This document shows, in pieces, positions 11,104-21,484 of a DNA stretch of 64,000 bases. Where the stretch lies: contig SCFE01000053.1 in assembly GCA_004352715.1 (NCBI GenBank), positions 716,293 to 780,292 on the forward strand, given 5' to 3'. The notes below the pieces were generated by a model. It ran no database searches. It was not told the origin of the DNA and saw only the letters and a program-made list of their open reading frames with translations. Position 1 is the stretch's first letter; every line of letters begins with the position of its first letter. This DNA is from Hofstenia miamia (Eukaryota > Xenacoelomorpha > Acoela). The translations under genes and the position numbers were made by a program.

Positions 11104-11510
11104 ATTGTAAGAAGGTGCTGTGTTCCAAAGTGCAATTGAAGTAGTAATGAAGAAAATAAAGAAAAATTGTTCAAATTTGCTATTAAGAACGAAGAAAAGG
11201 AAGCATGGAGAAAAGCTATCCCGAGAACCAATCTTCCCACATTTAATGTTACAGTTGTATATGAAAGACACTGGCCGCCCGGGTATGAAACAATAACTTA
11301 TCATGGAAAACTACGGCCAAAAAATCCCCCAACTGTATTTAACGGATTACCTCCAAGTCTTTGGCCTTCAACTCCAGCAAAACTGCGTTCTACAAAGCGA
11401 TGCAGTGCTGCGGTAAGACGTCTTCAGCCTTACATAATTTTATTGAAGGAGATCGCATCACAAGTTTCGATCAATTGAAACTGCGCATTATCAACGGAGG
11501 AAAAACTTGA
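11104..11510 (+). pseudogene. Broken THAP-type zinc-finger protein N-terminus
   Basis: From 11104 the frame reads VRRCCVPKC (first C2 pair of a THAP C2CH finger), then a TGA, then EENKEKLFKFAIKNEEKEAW and RKAIPR (conserved Trp and AxPR of THAP), VVYERHWPPGYE (CxxH expected; the Cys is Tyr) and a basic LRPKNPP...STKR segment. A frameshift near 11430 moves the last part to another frame that encodes DRITSFDQLKLRI and ends at TGA 11508-11510. THAP domains bind DNA and occur in host regulators and in P-element-like transposases. The start codon is also lost (ATT where ATG is expected). Four separate defects make this a pseudogene; the free-standing THAP module suggests an old transposon-derived copy. 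Confidence 0.75.
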
Positions 11511-11784
11511 GCAGATTCAGTAGTAAAGAAAGGCAGGGTTGTGTATATACGGGTTTCTAATAATGATCAGTTTTCAATAACTTTTTACTCTTTTCTATTG
11601 ATTTTGATAAGAAAAAAGGCGTTTTTTAGAAATTCTGGATTTGGCAGCAAGGCAGTAAAAAAACTACAGCCATATCAGTATAAATAATTATTCAATTATA
11701 CCCCCATTTTAACTATGTACCAATATGTTTTCGAGCAATTTTTTGCATTTTCCGAAGTTGTTCAAAATTTTTACATGAAATTCA

Positions 11785-11990
11785 GTGCTTTTACTAAATT
11801 CTGTAAGGACGGGACATAGTTTTGAAAATAAATTTGAAAAAGTGGAAGCACTGCTTTCACAAAATTCTGTAATGAAGGGACAGTTTTGAAATATAAATTT
11901 AAAAAAGTGGAAGCACTGCTTCCACTAAATTCTGTAAGGACGGGACATAGTTTTGAAAATAAATTTGAAAAAGCGGAAGCAGTGCTTAAA
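11785..11990. repeat. 66-bp minisatellite, about 3.1 units
   Basis: Units start at 11785, 11851, 11916 and (partial) 11982, with lengths 66, 65 and 66. Each carries AAATTCTGTAA, GGACA, AGTTTTGAAA and TTTGAAAAAGTGGAAGCA-type strings. Unit 3 is closer to unit 1 than to unit 2, so the array probably grew by a two-unit duplication or was homogenised. It lies directly 3' of the minus-strand ORF at 12043-12615. Confidence 0.9.
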
Positions 11991-12042
11991 CAAAATAAAT
12001 ATAAATTATAGACATCAATTTATATAGAAGCATAGAAAGTCT

Positions 12043-12615
12043 TTACGAAGTTCCATAATATTGAGAAATACACTTCCAATTTGCCATGAAGAATCGTTGG
12101 GGAAGCGTTGATCTTAAAAGTTCTTCTTTTACCGTAGCTAATTGGTAAAATTTAATAAGAAACCTAATTGATTTTGTAGAAAGTTGAATGTCTTTCAATT
12201 TTAACAGTCTTGCTACTGCAATTGTGCTCTTGCATAGATTTTTTAGTTGAAAGAGCACACTTCCTTTCAGAGCAGTGAAATACAAACCTTTATGATTTGT
12301 TGAAATTTCAGCTCTTTCCAGAAGCTTATAACTTTCAATACACTTCTCTCTTGATGTTGTGTCTATATCAATGTCATTAAATGACAAATTACAATAATTT
12401 TCGCCAAATATACTTGATTGGTATTTATTGATGACTTCCAATCTTCTGTCGGCAATTGTATCTTGTGCCATTTCATCAATATTTACAGAAAAAGCATTCA
12501 AATTGTACTTTAAACCATAACTCCTAACTAGCTCCAAGTAAGCAGTCCTTTTTGATTTTTTAATGTGAGGGAAGATTCTTTCTGTTAACTGATAAAAATC
12601 CTGTTGCTGGTTCAT
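12043..12615 (-). CDS. Unidentified 190-residue protein, possibly mobile-element encoded
   Basis: This uninterrupted 190-codon ORF on the minus strand has a good ATG (MNQQQDFYQL) and ends FFMANWKCIS...; in DNA this AT-rich such a length is unlikely by chance. The protein is predicted largely helical, with a basic N-terminus (HIKKSKR) and a block STKSIRFLIKFYQLA followed by LLRSTLPQRFF. No family is recognised with certainty. The (I/W)RFLIxxYxL...LPxRFF pattern recalls small accessory ORFs of virus-like elements, but this is from memory only. A second minus-strand coding end lies 660 bases upstream on the same strand (13275-13456), so the two may belong to one element. There is no intron sign. 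Confidence 0.4.
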   Translation of the reverse strand: MNQQQDFYQLTERIFPHIKKSKRTAYLELVRSYGLKYNLNAFSVNIDEMAQDTIADRRLEVINKYQSSIFGENYCNLSFNDIDIDTTSREKCIESYKLLERAEISTNHKGLYFTALKGSVLFQLKNLCKSTIAVARLLKLKDIQLSTKSIRFLIKFYQLATVKEELLRSTLPQRFFMANWKCISQYYGTS

Positions 12616-13274
12616 AATTATAAATCAATTGGAAAGTAGTAACGCCCAAATAATATATTTGAAACAACATAGTTTGTAATTTATATATTTCTATTCATTA
12701 TATATTTCTAATTATATTTTTAATATTAATTTTTTAAAGAATAATTTTCTACTAAATTAAAAATTTTTACAAATATTGAAACATAATATATTAATTTCGT
12801 ATTCCCTCGGTAACTACGCAATAAGTGACGCTAAAGTAACAGGTTGAATATTGTGGAAATTTGTATTTGAAGTAACTCTCTATGCATAATGTTGGTAATT
12901 TGAAATATGTCCATATTGCAACAATGATATTTTAGTAATATCCTTAATGAAGCAAAAATTCAATCGAAACTGTGTTCCTTCTTTAACTTTTTAATTAATT
13001 TCCTACAAATTTATTGCAAATATTAGAGAAAAATTTACAACATCAAATCAAATTCAAAGTTTTGGGTCGGGGTCAGGTCGGGTTTAAGTACAGGTCTCAA
13101 AAAAATATCAAGAATGAATAAAGTTAATCACAATTTGGTTAAAGAGAGAATCAAAATTTTAAATATTGTGAATCAATGTCTGTTTCACATCAGGTCGATA
13201 GGTACAGGTCTCATTAAAAATTTTAGCATTACATTAAAGAAAAAAGAAAATAATTTTTACGAAATTATTTTTCC

Positions 13275-13456
13275 CTAAAATGTTAAAGTAGTTCGATTTG
13301 ATGTTGTATTCACAGATATGTCTTGTTCATACATAATCAATGCATAGAATTTAAATGAATCTGCAGGAGCACCTTGTAAAGTATATCTAAATCTAATTTC
13401 ATTAATAGCATTTCGAGATGTATCTTTTTGTTTAGATAAATCAAATACAATTATTC
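13275..13456 (-). CDS. C-terminus of an unknown, possibly capsid-like ORF, cut by a gap
   Basis: The minus strand is open from the gap edge (13456) to TAA at 13275, about 60 codons, beginning IIVFDLSKQKDTSRNA, continuing with an INEIRFRYTLQ segment and FKFYALIMYEQ. The hydrophobic-FDxSKQ...(V/I)xIRxxx...AYALI pattern resembles C-termini of capsid-like proteins in Polinton/adintovirus-like elements of invertebrates. That similarity is from memory and weak. Most of the protein lies in the adjoining 1-kb gap, so domains cannot be checked. Confidence 0.3.
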
Positions 13457-14456
13457 NNNNNNNNNNNNNNNNNNNNNNNNNNNNNNNNNNNNNNNNNNNN
13501 NNNNNNNNNNNNNNNNNNNNNNNNNNNNNNNNNNNNNNNNNNNNNNNNNNNNNNNNNNNNNNNNNNNNNNNNNNNNNNNNNNNNNNNNNNNNNNNNNNNN
13601 NNNNNNNNNNNNNNNNNNNNNNNNNNNNNNNNNNNNNNNNNNNNNNNNNNNNNNNNNNNNNNNNNNNNNNNNNNNNNNNNNNNNNNNNNNNNNNNNNNNN
13701 NNNNNNNNNNNNNNNNNNNNNNNNNNNNNNNNNNNNNNNNNNNNNNNNNNNNNNNNNNNNNNNNNNNNNNNNNNNNNNNNNNNNNNNNNNNNNNNNNNNN
13801 NNNNNNNNNNNNNNNNNNNNNNNNNNNNNNNNNNNNNNNNNNNNNNNNNNNNNNNNNNNNNNNNNNNNNNNNNNNNNNNNNNNNNNNNNNNNNNNNNNNN
13901 NNNNNNNNNNNNNNNNNNNNNNNNNNNNNNNNNNNNNNNNNNNNNNNNNNNNNNNNNNNNNNNNNNNNNNNNNNNNNNNNNNNNNNNNNNNNNNNNNNNN
14001 NNNNNNNNNNNNNNNNNNNNNNNNNNNNNNNNNNNNNNNNNNNNNNNNNNNNNNNNNNNNNNNNNNNNNNNNNNNNNNNNNNNNNNNNNNNNNNNNNNNN
14101 NNNNNNNNNNNNNNNNNNNNNNNNNNNNNNNNNNNNNNNNNNNNNNNNNNNNNNNNNNNNNNNNNNNNNNNNNNNNNNNNNNNNNNNNNNNNNNNNNNNN
14201 NNNNNNNNNNNNNNNNNNNNNNNNNNNNNNNNNNNNNNNNNNNNNNNNNNNNNNNNNNNNNNNNNNNNNNNNNNNNNNNNNNNNNNNNNNNNNNNNNNNN
14301 NNNNNNNNNNNNNNNNNNNNNNNNNNNNNNNNNNNNNNNNNNNNNNNNNNNNNNNNNNNNNNNNNNNNNNNNNNNNNNNNNNNNNNNNNNNNNNNNNNNN
14401 NNNNNNNNNNNNNNNNNNNNNNNNNNNNNNNNNNNNNNNNNNNNNNNNNNNNNNNN
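13457..14456. other. Assembly gap (1000 N)
   Basis: Exactly 1000 N, so the length is probably nominal. The right flank is (TA)n; the left flank is coding-like. Confidence 0.95.
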
Positions 14457-14477
14457 TATATATATATATATATATAT

Positions 14478-15165
14478 TGGCATCGGCCTATAATTTGCCG
14501 CCATCATTGTCCGCTGTTATGTTTCTCGTCTCTCTAATTTCATTTCTCGTTGCACTCCGCCGCTCTCTTCTAGGCGTCTCCAATGATGCGCAAATCTGTA
14601 CCGTGAAATTTATTTTGTTCTGGCGTTGGCAGGTTGTTACGTGCTATTAACATTAATTTTTAGTTAAATAGGGCAGCTCTGCGCGCGATCGTTTAATAAA
14701 AGTTTAGTTTTGCCCGAGTAAATAATCTGCTATATTCTATTAGATGGTCATGAGCAGCTAAACTTTCAATGGAATTGAGGGGGCTGCATAGGTTTAACTT
14801 CCTCCGTAGGATGTGCTCGGTAGTCTTATGAATCTATGCAGACCCGCTCTTTTCTGGGGTTTAGCTGATCCAGAATTGTTCGTTATCTGTTTATTGGTGT
14901 GCGCTATCATGCTTCGCGTTGGCAAGTTTTGCCATTACGTCTCTCATGCCTCCTATAACAGGCCGTTATATTGTTCTATCAGTATACACGAGTTAGTCCA
15001 GATCTTTGGTGCTAGACACATTGTTTCGCGGATAGTAGTATTGAATATAACTAACCACTCTCTAAATGGTGCATGGAACTTTTTTGCCTATTCGATAGTA
15101 GATACCATGCTCTCATCAAGTTATTGCTTAATACTTTCTTATATTGTTACGCTAACTCTGATGAT
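14478..15165. other. GC-richer unique block, no gene identified
   Basis: Between two (TA)n/gap edges lies about 690 bp of clearly higher GC than the window, with restricted AT runs (for example GCAGCTCTGCGCGCGATCG near 14680, followed by AATAAAAG). The change in composition suggests inserted sequence, possibly part of an LTR element, but no TG...CA ends, primer site or coding domain could be confirmed. The open frames here are not supported. Confidence 0.3.
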
Positions 15166-15169
15166 GCTA

Positions 15170-15200
<31 letters not shown>

Positions 15201-15466
15201 NNNNNNNNNNNNNNNNNNNNNNNNNNNNNNNNNNNNNNNNNNNNNNNNNNNNNNNNNNNNNNNNNNNNNNNNNNNNNNNNNNNNNNNNNNNNNNNNNNNN
15301 NNNNNNNNNNNNNNNNNNNNNNNNNNNNNNNNNNNNNNNNNNNNNNNNNNNNNNNNNNNNNNNNNNNNNNNNNNNNNNNNNNNNNNNNNNNNNNNNNNNN
15401 NNNNNNNNNNNNNNNNNNNNNNNNNNNNNNNNNNNNNNNNNNNNNNNNNNNNNNNNNNNNNNNNNN
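15201..15466. other. Assembly gap inside a (TA)n array
   Basis: 266 N with (TA)n on both sides (15171-15200 and 15467-15497). Confidence 0.95.
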
Positions 15467-15501
<35 letters not shown>

Positions 15502-15839
15502 TTATTTATTTATTTATATATGTTGATGTATATATTCTATATAGATCAGCATTCTTTCTTGAAAGAATGGATATTTGTCAAATTAAATAAAATAATTTTG
15601 ACTAAATAAATCAATTAAATTACTGATTGCATTTGTAGTGAGATGCGAAGTACAATCATAAGACCGTTAATGTCCTCATCCTATATTAGATGTATGTAAT
15701 CCTGACTGTACAATTACAATCTATAAAATTGCTTTACAGAAACTATTATATTCTAGAATCAAAATTTAATCAAAACTGCGTCCATCTATAGCAGCAAGCA
15801 CAATGCCCCATTTTATGGTCATTACATTGGAAACGTCAT

Positions 15840-16143
15840 TGATACGCAGAAGTATGAAGAAATCTTTTAGTCAATTGTTTCTCTTACTAAAACCTATGCA
15901 TTGGGCTACGCAAAATGTGGATATTATATAAACAATTGCTTGAGCCTATTCTACTTTACGGTTTGGGGTGGTTCCTCTAAATATCTCATTGATCAAATTA
16001 ACCCTGTATATTAGAGAGCAGTGCATACAGGCATTATAGACGGCTATTTTCCTACAAAAATTATAGCTACAATTAAAGACGAGAAGAAATTGGATGATTA
16101 CCAAAAAAACATACATTACTTGCATCCCAAAAAGTTTGCTCAT
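15840..16143 (+). pseudogene. LINE reverse-transcriptase C-terminal fragment
   Basis: The plus strand encodes, across frameshifts and stops, ILYKQLLEPILLYG, a GGSSKYLIDQI segment and AVHTGII...KIIATIKDEKKLDD. The same order is seen at 23110-23430 (LFKQLVEPILYYGIQVWGGS, YLLEQI, KRVVKALDE). This is the LxxPILxYGxxVWG region following the RT domain of jockey-type LINEs. Minus-strand ORF 15946-16143 is a shadow. It is too decayed to function. Confidence 0.6.
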
Positions 16144-16597
16144 TTAATCTAATTCATTCGGTGACACTCGATGTTGTAAAATTTGATCTTTAGTAATCTG
16201 CCAAGAACTTGAAACTAACCAATCTGACCTAAGCATCGAGACTTTTAATTATGCAAGTTATTGCTTTGCATAAAAAATAACACCCGTTTTGGGAGTTGTG
16301 AAAAAGAATAAAGTATGGCAGTCTATATAAGCTCTGTAGCCCCTAACTAATAGACCAACTTTCTAGTTTGTCGTGTATGTTTTGACCAAATTGCATTTTA
16401 TCCAAAGCCTTAATTTAACTTAGTTCGCTTCTAACACTTTTTTGCATCTAAGGCAAAGAAACGTCAGGGGCAGATAGAAATGCGGTGACTTTGGGACTAG
16501 TCATTTACTTTTTTTCATTTCGCTCCTATCCACTTTAACTACACTTCATTGTTGAAGGCTATTTCATTCTTTTTGAAAATTCTTATAGACTCTTTAA

Positions 16598-17107
16598 CAC
16601 TAGCACTCCGAAAATTTAATACACCCTTTAATTCCTAATCCGGTCATAAATGACCGGTGTTTGTGTAGCATTTATTACAGTGAGATTTATACAGGCATTC
16701 AGGTTCATATTTAATAAACACTGCTACTGCTATCTGATGGAATATCCCACATAATTTGATTAAGAGCCCACTTTGCGGCTTCTCTTGCCATTAATTTTTA
16801 ACAAAAACGATCAAAACTGTTAAATACATGCTCAATATAAAGTATATTACTGCATAAATATATCTACACAAACGCATGCATGAAATGTTTAGTCTGGTTC
16901 ACAAATGACCGGTTTTCGGAGTTTAAGGGGTATTAATGATTTTTAATATCTAAGTCTGTCTGTTTTCCGAAAATGTCATCAATTCGTACTTTACAGCAGA
17001 ATTAGTGAATATAGGTGTAAACTTGTAAAAATTTTTACATGTAGGGAAGTAGTTGTTTAACAATTGCATCAAAAACGGTCACAAATGACCGGTTCAGAGT
17101 TCTAGTG
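16598..17107. mobile_element. piggyBac-like MITE with TTAA target site
   Basis: The left end CACTAGCACTCCG and reverse-complemented right end CACTAGAACTCTG are imperfect TIRs, each flanked by TTAA (16594-16597, 17108-17111), the target-site signature of piggyBac elements. The 510-bp body has no coding region but contains three copies of a palindromic motif, CCGGTCATAAATGACCGG at 16640-16657, one at 16894-16912 and CGGTCACAAATGACCGG at 17076-17092, the last next to the right TIR. An internal CGGAGTTTAAGGGGTATTAA at 16918-16937 mirrors the left end, so the element may be a composite. Confidence 0.75.
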
Positions 17108-17239
17108 TTAAAAATTATCTTGTATACAGTATTTTCCAATGAAAAACTAATAAGCAAATACAATTTAATGAATATTAATGTCAAATTCCAGCCTTCGTTA
17201 TTGAATTAAAAAGCTCAACATCACCAAGAAATTTTGGAA

Positions 17240-17940
17240 AAATTTGTGCTCACCTCGCACATTGCACTATTAATGTAAGAAGTGTGAAATAAGTCGCCGA
17301 TTGTTTCAAAAACTCTGTGGGATCATTTGAAGACTATACAACTGGTTTTCCTTTGTGGAAGTCAATTTCCACCTTGTCTAATGCAGCTGATAACGAACTA
17401 GGGCTTAATGGTAAAGGGTATTCAGAGAGCCTAAAGCTGTTGGAGTATTAGGATCTTTTGTTCAACTGGCGCAACATCTGAAAAGTAATAATTCATGTAC
17501 TCGAATATCCACGTGTCAGCCTTGAGGTTCGCTTGAAATTCGGGTAATTAGACGTGACATCAGAAATAAAATTGAGAGAGTTGCAAAAAAGGCCCAGGGA
17601 CACTGCAACCCAGTGTAGTGCAGAGATACTTTTGAGAAGTATAGCTGCTTGATGATACTCTTCAATTACCAAGTGGTACAGGATGTGTTGTTGAGTTTTA
17701 TGAACACTGCTGCTCTTTAAAAAACTTTGTGAATTATCCCAATATTGTTACCATTAACAATTTTGTACATAGGTTGATATTTTAAGGCGATAGGGCGCGG
17801 ATTTATTGGACTAGTGGATTATGTATTTTGTTTCAAAACGTTTTGTTCACATTTTCAAAGAATTTTTTTCAAGATTATTTAGACATTCGGAAATCTTATG
17901 GTATTGACACACCTATTGGTGAATGAGCTCCCATTTCTAA
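17240..17940 (+). pseudogene. Unidentified coding remnant (transposon-like)
   Basis: One frame reads VADCFKNSVGSFEDYTTGF then PLWKSISTLSNAADNELGLN and YSESLKLLEY before a stop. About 400 bp on, another frame reads FTFSKNFFQDYLDIRKSYGI and DTPIGE. The second part has a diverged relative at 23762-23880 (TLSKNRFQAYFQISKSCGI). Repetition at two loci points to a mobile element, but the family is not recognised. Confidence 0.35.
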
Positions 17941-18120
17941 TGGTGAAAGTTTATTTTGAGAATAACAACTATTTTGTAAGTACTTGAGAGTACTTACCTT
18001 TTCTCAATGAACATTTCGATTTTTGAAAAATTGCTAATTTTCCCCATACCTAATGTTTAAATAATCAAGTGACCTAAAAATCATGGGCGCTGTAATTAAA
18101 CTCAATTAATCTTTTTCGAA

Positions 18121-18503
18121 CCCATGCAACAGTTACCAACTTAAACTTTCAAGTTCTTTCAAGTTCTTATAATAATTTTTTAAATTGTCACTACAACTAG
18201 ATATATATGGGCTTAGATCTCTAAAGAGTTGCATGGGAGTATATAGTTAATTATCTTTGTTTTCATGTCCCAAAATCTTTATTTCATTAATGCATTGCTT
18301 TACATTTTAAAAGTTTAAAATGATCAAGCAAGTTAATATTTAATGGCCAATTTTCAATAATTTCATGTTATTTTGAACAGAACCGTTCCAATGTTATGCT
18401 TTAGGAAACAACGCTAATAATCTTCAAGTTGTAGTGACACTTTTAAAAAACTTATAAGAACTTGAAATATCTTTATAGTTTAAGTTGTTAAGAGTTCCAT
18501 GGG
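18121..18503. repeat. Fold-back repeat with ~78-bp arms
   Basis: The left arm (18121-18199) and right arm (18427-18503) are inverted copies: TTCAAGTTCTTATAA...TTTTTTAAA...TGTCACTACAACT on the left is matched by AGTTGTAGTGACA...TTTAAAAAACTTATAAGAACTTGAA on the right, with CCCATG/CATGGG at the outer ends. The loop is about 227 bp. It is probably a fold-back or MITE-type element; no clear target duplication was found. Confidence 0.65.
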
Positions 18504-19390
18504 AAGACATGAAAACTTCGTTGAGACACGCTTTGCTGAATTTCAGGGTTAGTGATACTGCATGATTTTTCAGACACAAAAGATCGGAAATTTCGGAGAT
18601 GATTAAAGATATGCATAAGTATTGGGGAAAAAATATTATAATGATATACTGCATATAAATAATTAGATAATTCCTGGAAGCTCAGTTTATTTTAATGTTT
18701 TTCTAATCTGCCCTGAACATATGAGAAACTAAGTTGCTAATTTTAACTGAAGTTTTGATTTTGGATAAATTAGAATTCCTACTACTTTTTAGAATTAGCA
18801 TGGGAGTCAGAAATGCTATGTGTTACCATTAGTTAAATACATCGAATTATAATTTTGATTACCATTGCCATGTCTATTTTCATTAGAACGGTGTCCAAAT
18901 ACATTAGTATGATATATTGTTAATTCCAGCCAAAAAAATAATTTTGAGCACAATCTATAATTTTTGTTTATATTTGAAATATAAATTTATAAGTGGCAGT
19001 TTTACAAAGTAGTTGATTTTGTAAATTTAACTCCATTAAAATGTACTGAAAATGAAATACTACTGTGTGTAAAGCCATCTAGCGGAATATGTTTTAGATT
19101 TTTGGGAATGATAAATTCAGTACTACACCACTGATTTTATTATAGAATTTCAAAGTTCTAATATTTACTCGCAAAAATGCTTTCAAATATTTATTTCTCA
19201 AATGTTCTTAAAATACAACATTTAGCACAGCTTGAGTCACTTAAAAATTTTTACTTCAGATTACTTCGCATTAAATGCACGATATATTTTAGATATTAAC
19301 GATATCGCTTGTTTGCTTCAATAAAGAATTATATACTTAAATAGTTTTATTCAAACCAATTAATGTAAAAAAATTAACCTGAAATAATAA
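18504..19390. other. No supported gene
   Basis: AT-rich, short ORFs only; runs into a (TA)n array at about 19391 and the next gap. Confidence 0.4.
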
Positions 19391-19409
19391 TATATATATA
19401 TATATATAT

Positions 19410-20213
19410 NNNNNNNNNNNNNNNNNNNNNNNNNNNNNNNNNNNNNNNNNNNNNNNNNNNNNNNNNNNNNNNNNNNNNNNNNNNNNNNNNNNNNNNNNNN
19501 NNNNNNNNNNNNNNNNNNNNNNNNNNNNNNNNNNNNNNNNNNNNNNNNNNNNNNNNNNNNNNNNNNNNNNNNNNNNNNNNNNNNNNNNNNNNNNNNNNNN
19601 NNNNNNNNNNNNNNNNNNNNNNNNNNNNNNNNNNNNNNNNNNNNNNNNNNNNNNNNNNNNNNNNNNNNNNNNNNNNNNNNNNNNNNNNNNNNNNNNNNNN
19701 NNNNNNNNNNNNNNNNNNNNNNNNNNNNNNNNNNNNNNNNNNNNNNNNNNNNNNNNNNNNNNNNNNNNNNNNNNNNNNNNNNNNNNNNNNNNNNNNNNNN
19801 NNNNNNNNNNNNNNNNNNNNNNNNNNNNNNNNNNNNNNNNNNNNNNNNNNNNNNNNNNNNNNNNNNNNNNNNNNNNNNNNNNNNNNNNNNNNNNNNNNNN
19901 NNNNNNNNNNNNNNNNNNNNNNNNNNNNNNNNNNNNNNNNNNNNNNNNNNNNNNNNNNNNNNNNNNNNNNNNNNNNNNNNNNNNNNNNNNNNNNNNNNNN
20001 NNNNNNNNNNNNNNNNNNNNNNNNNNNNNNNNNNNNNNNNNNNNNNNNNNNNNNNNNNNNNNNNNNNNNNNNNNNNNNNNNNNNNNNNNNNNNNNNNNNN
20101 NNNNNNNNNNNNNNNNNNNNNNNNNNNNNNNNNNNNNNNNNNNNNNNNNNNNNNNNNNNNNNNNNNNNNNNNNNNNNNNNNNNNNNNNNNNNNNNNNNNN
20201 NNNNNNNNNNNNN
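19410..20213. other. Assembly gap (804 N)
   Basis: Preceded by (TA)n; the right edge falls within a Tc1 element, so part of that element is probably missing here. Confidence 0.95.
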
Positions 20214-20985
20214 CCACCTCTCGACCAATCAGAAAAAAGTGTAACAAAATGGACTCGTCTTCTACTACTGGTAGGCCTTGGCTGTGACTGTCTCGTTGTG
20301 AAGAACAAAATGCAGACCAGAACACCCATTCTCAGTTATAGCATCCCAAATCATCACAGAAGGTGCTGAGCGGACAGTTTCTTGCTTGTAACGGTTGTTG
20401 AATCTTTGGTTTCTTGGTCGTCAAACGTGTGGCCGGTATGATGTAAACTGGCAAATCTTAGATTCATCACTAAACATTACTTGATGCTACATCTCAGGGG
20501 TGTAGTGTTGGTATTGCCGGCAGAAGTGCAACCAATCTCAAATGTTCTTTGAAAACAGTCGGGGTTTGGTTGCCGGTTTGCACGATGGAAGGTCAAAGGT
20601 AGTATTCAATCAACGCCCAATGGTGCGCGTTGATACATTCTGCACTACCGCAACTAAATTTGATTTGACATCAGAAGATAAAACGGTGAATTCTAACAAT
20701 TATAGCGCGATAATTGTACCCCTCCTCGTACAAGATATGAATTTGAGCACGCTTTGCTGGTGAAATTTCACTACCACGAATCATATTTCAAACTATAATG
20801 ATAGTGCTCTTTCATTGAAAATGTATTGTGTGTACATCTAAAGTTGTGTTAATTTGATTAGCTGAATGAATCTGTTGTAAATTCTAAGAAAAAATTGGAA
20901 ATTCCAGGAATTTTACGAAGTTTCCAGGAAATAGCATAAAACACGCTTTAGACAGGTTACAGTTCCCAAACTTCTGGCCAGTAAT
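20214..20985 (-). pseudogene. Degenerate Tc1 transposase, minus strand
   Basis: On the minus strand the TIR-like sequence TACTGGCCAGAAGTTTGGGA (right edge, about 20985) leads into a decayed N-terminal region. Then comes VMFSDESKICQFTSY with the first catalytic Asp (FSDES), RPRNQRF, and SAPSVMIWDAITENG, the conserved VMIWGAIT block of Tc1 transposases. Stops after PHV and after TAKAYQ, plus frameshifts near 20270, inactivate it. The region with the second Asp and Glu would lie in the gap to the left. The TIR and the adjoining GTAACCTGT..AAAGCGTGTTTT place it in the same family as the element at 7949-8376. Confidence 0.8.
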
Positions 20986-20995
20986 ATATATATAT

Positions 20996-21442
20996 NNNNN
21001 NNNNNNNNNNNNNNNNNNNNNNNNNNNNNNNNNNNNNNNNNNNNNNNNNNNNNNNNNNNNNNNNNNNNNNNNNNNNNNNNNNNNNNNNNNNNNNNNNNNN
21101 NNNNNNNNNNNNNNNNNNNNNNNNNNNNNNNNNNNNNNNNNNNNNNNNNNNNNNNNNNNNNNNNNNNNNNNNNNNNNNNNNNNNNNNNNNNNNNNNNNNN
21201 NNNNNNNNNNNNNNNNNNNNNNNNNNNNNNNNNNNNNNNNNNNNNNNNNNNNNNNNNNNNNNNNNNNNNNNNNNNNNNNNNNNNNNNNNNNNNNNNNNNN
21301 NNNNNNNNNNNNNNNNNNNNNNNNNNNNNNNNNNNNNNNNNNNNNNNNNNNNNNNNNNNNNNNNNNNNNNNNNNNNNNNNNNNNNNNNNNNNNNNNNNNN
21401 NNNNNNNNNNNNNNNNNNNNNNNNNNNNNNNNNNNNNNNNNN
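20996..21442. other. Assembly gap (447 N)
   Basis: (TA)n lies on the left edge (20985-20995) and a CACAATATAT array on the right. Confidence 0.95.
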
Positions 21443-21443
21443 C

Positions 21444-21476
<33 letters not shown>

Positions 21477-21484
<8 letters not shown>

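Noticed and set aside
11785-11990. CRISPR-like array
   Set aside because: Units are contiguous 66-bp tandem repeats without spacers, in a eukaryotic genome.
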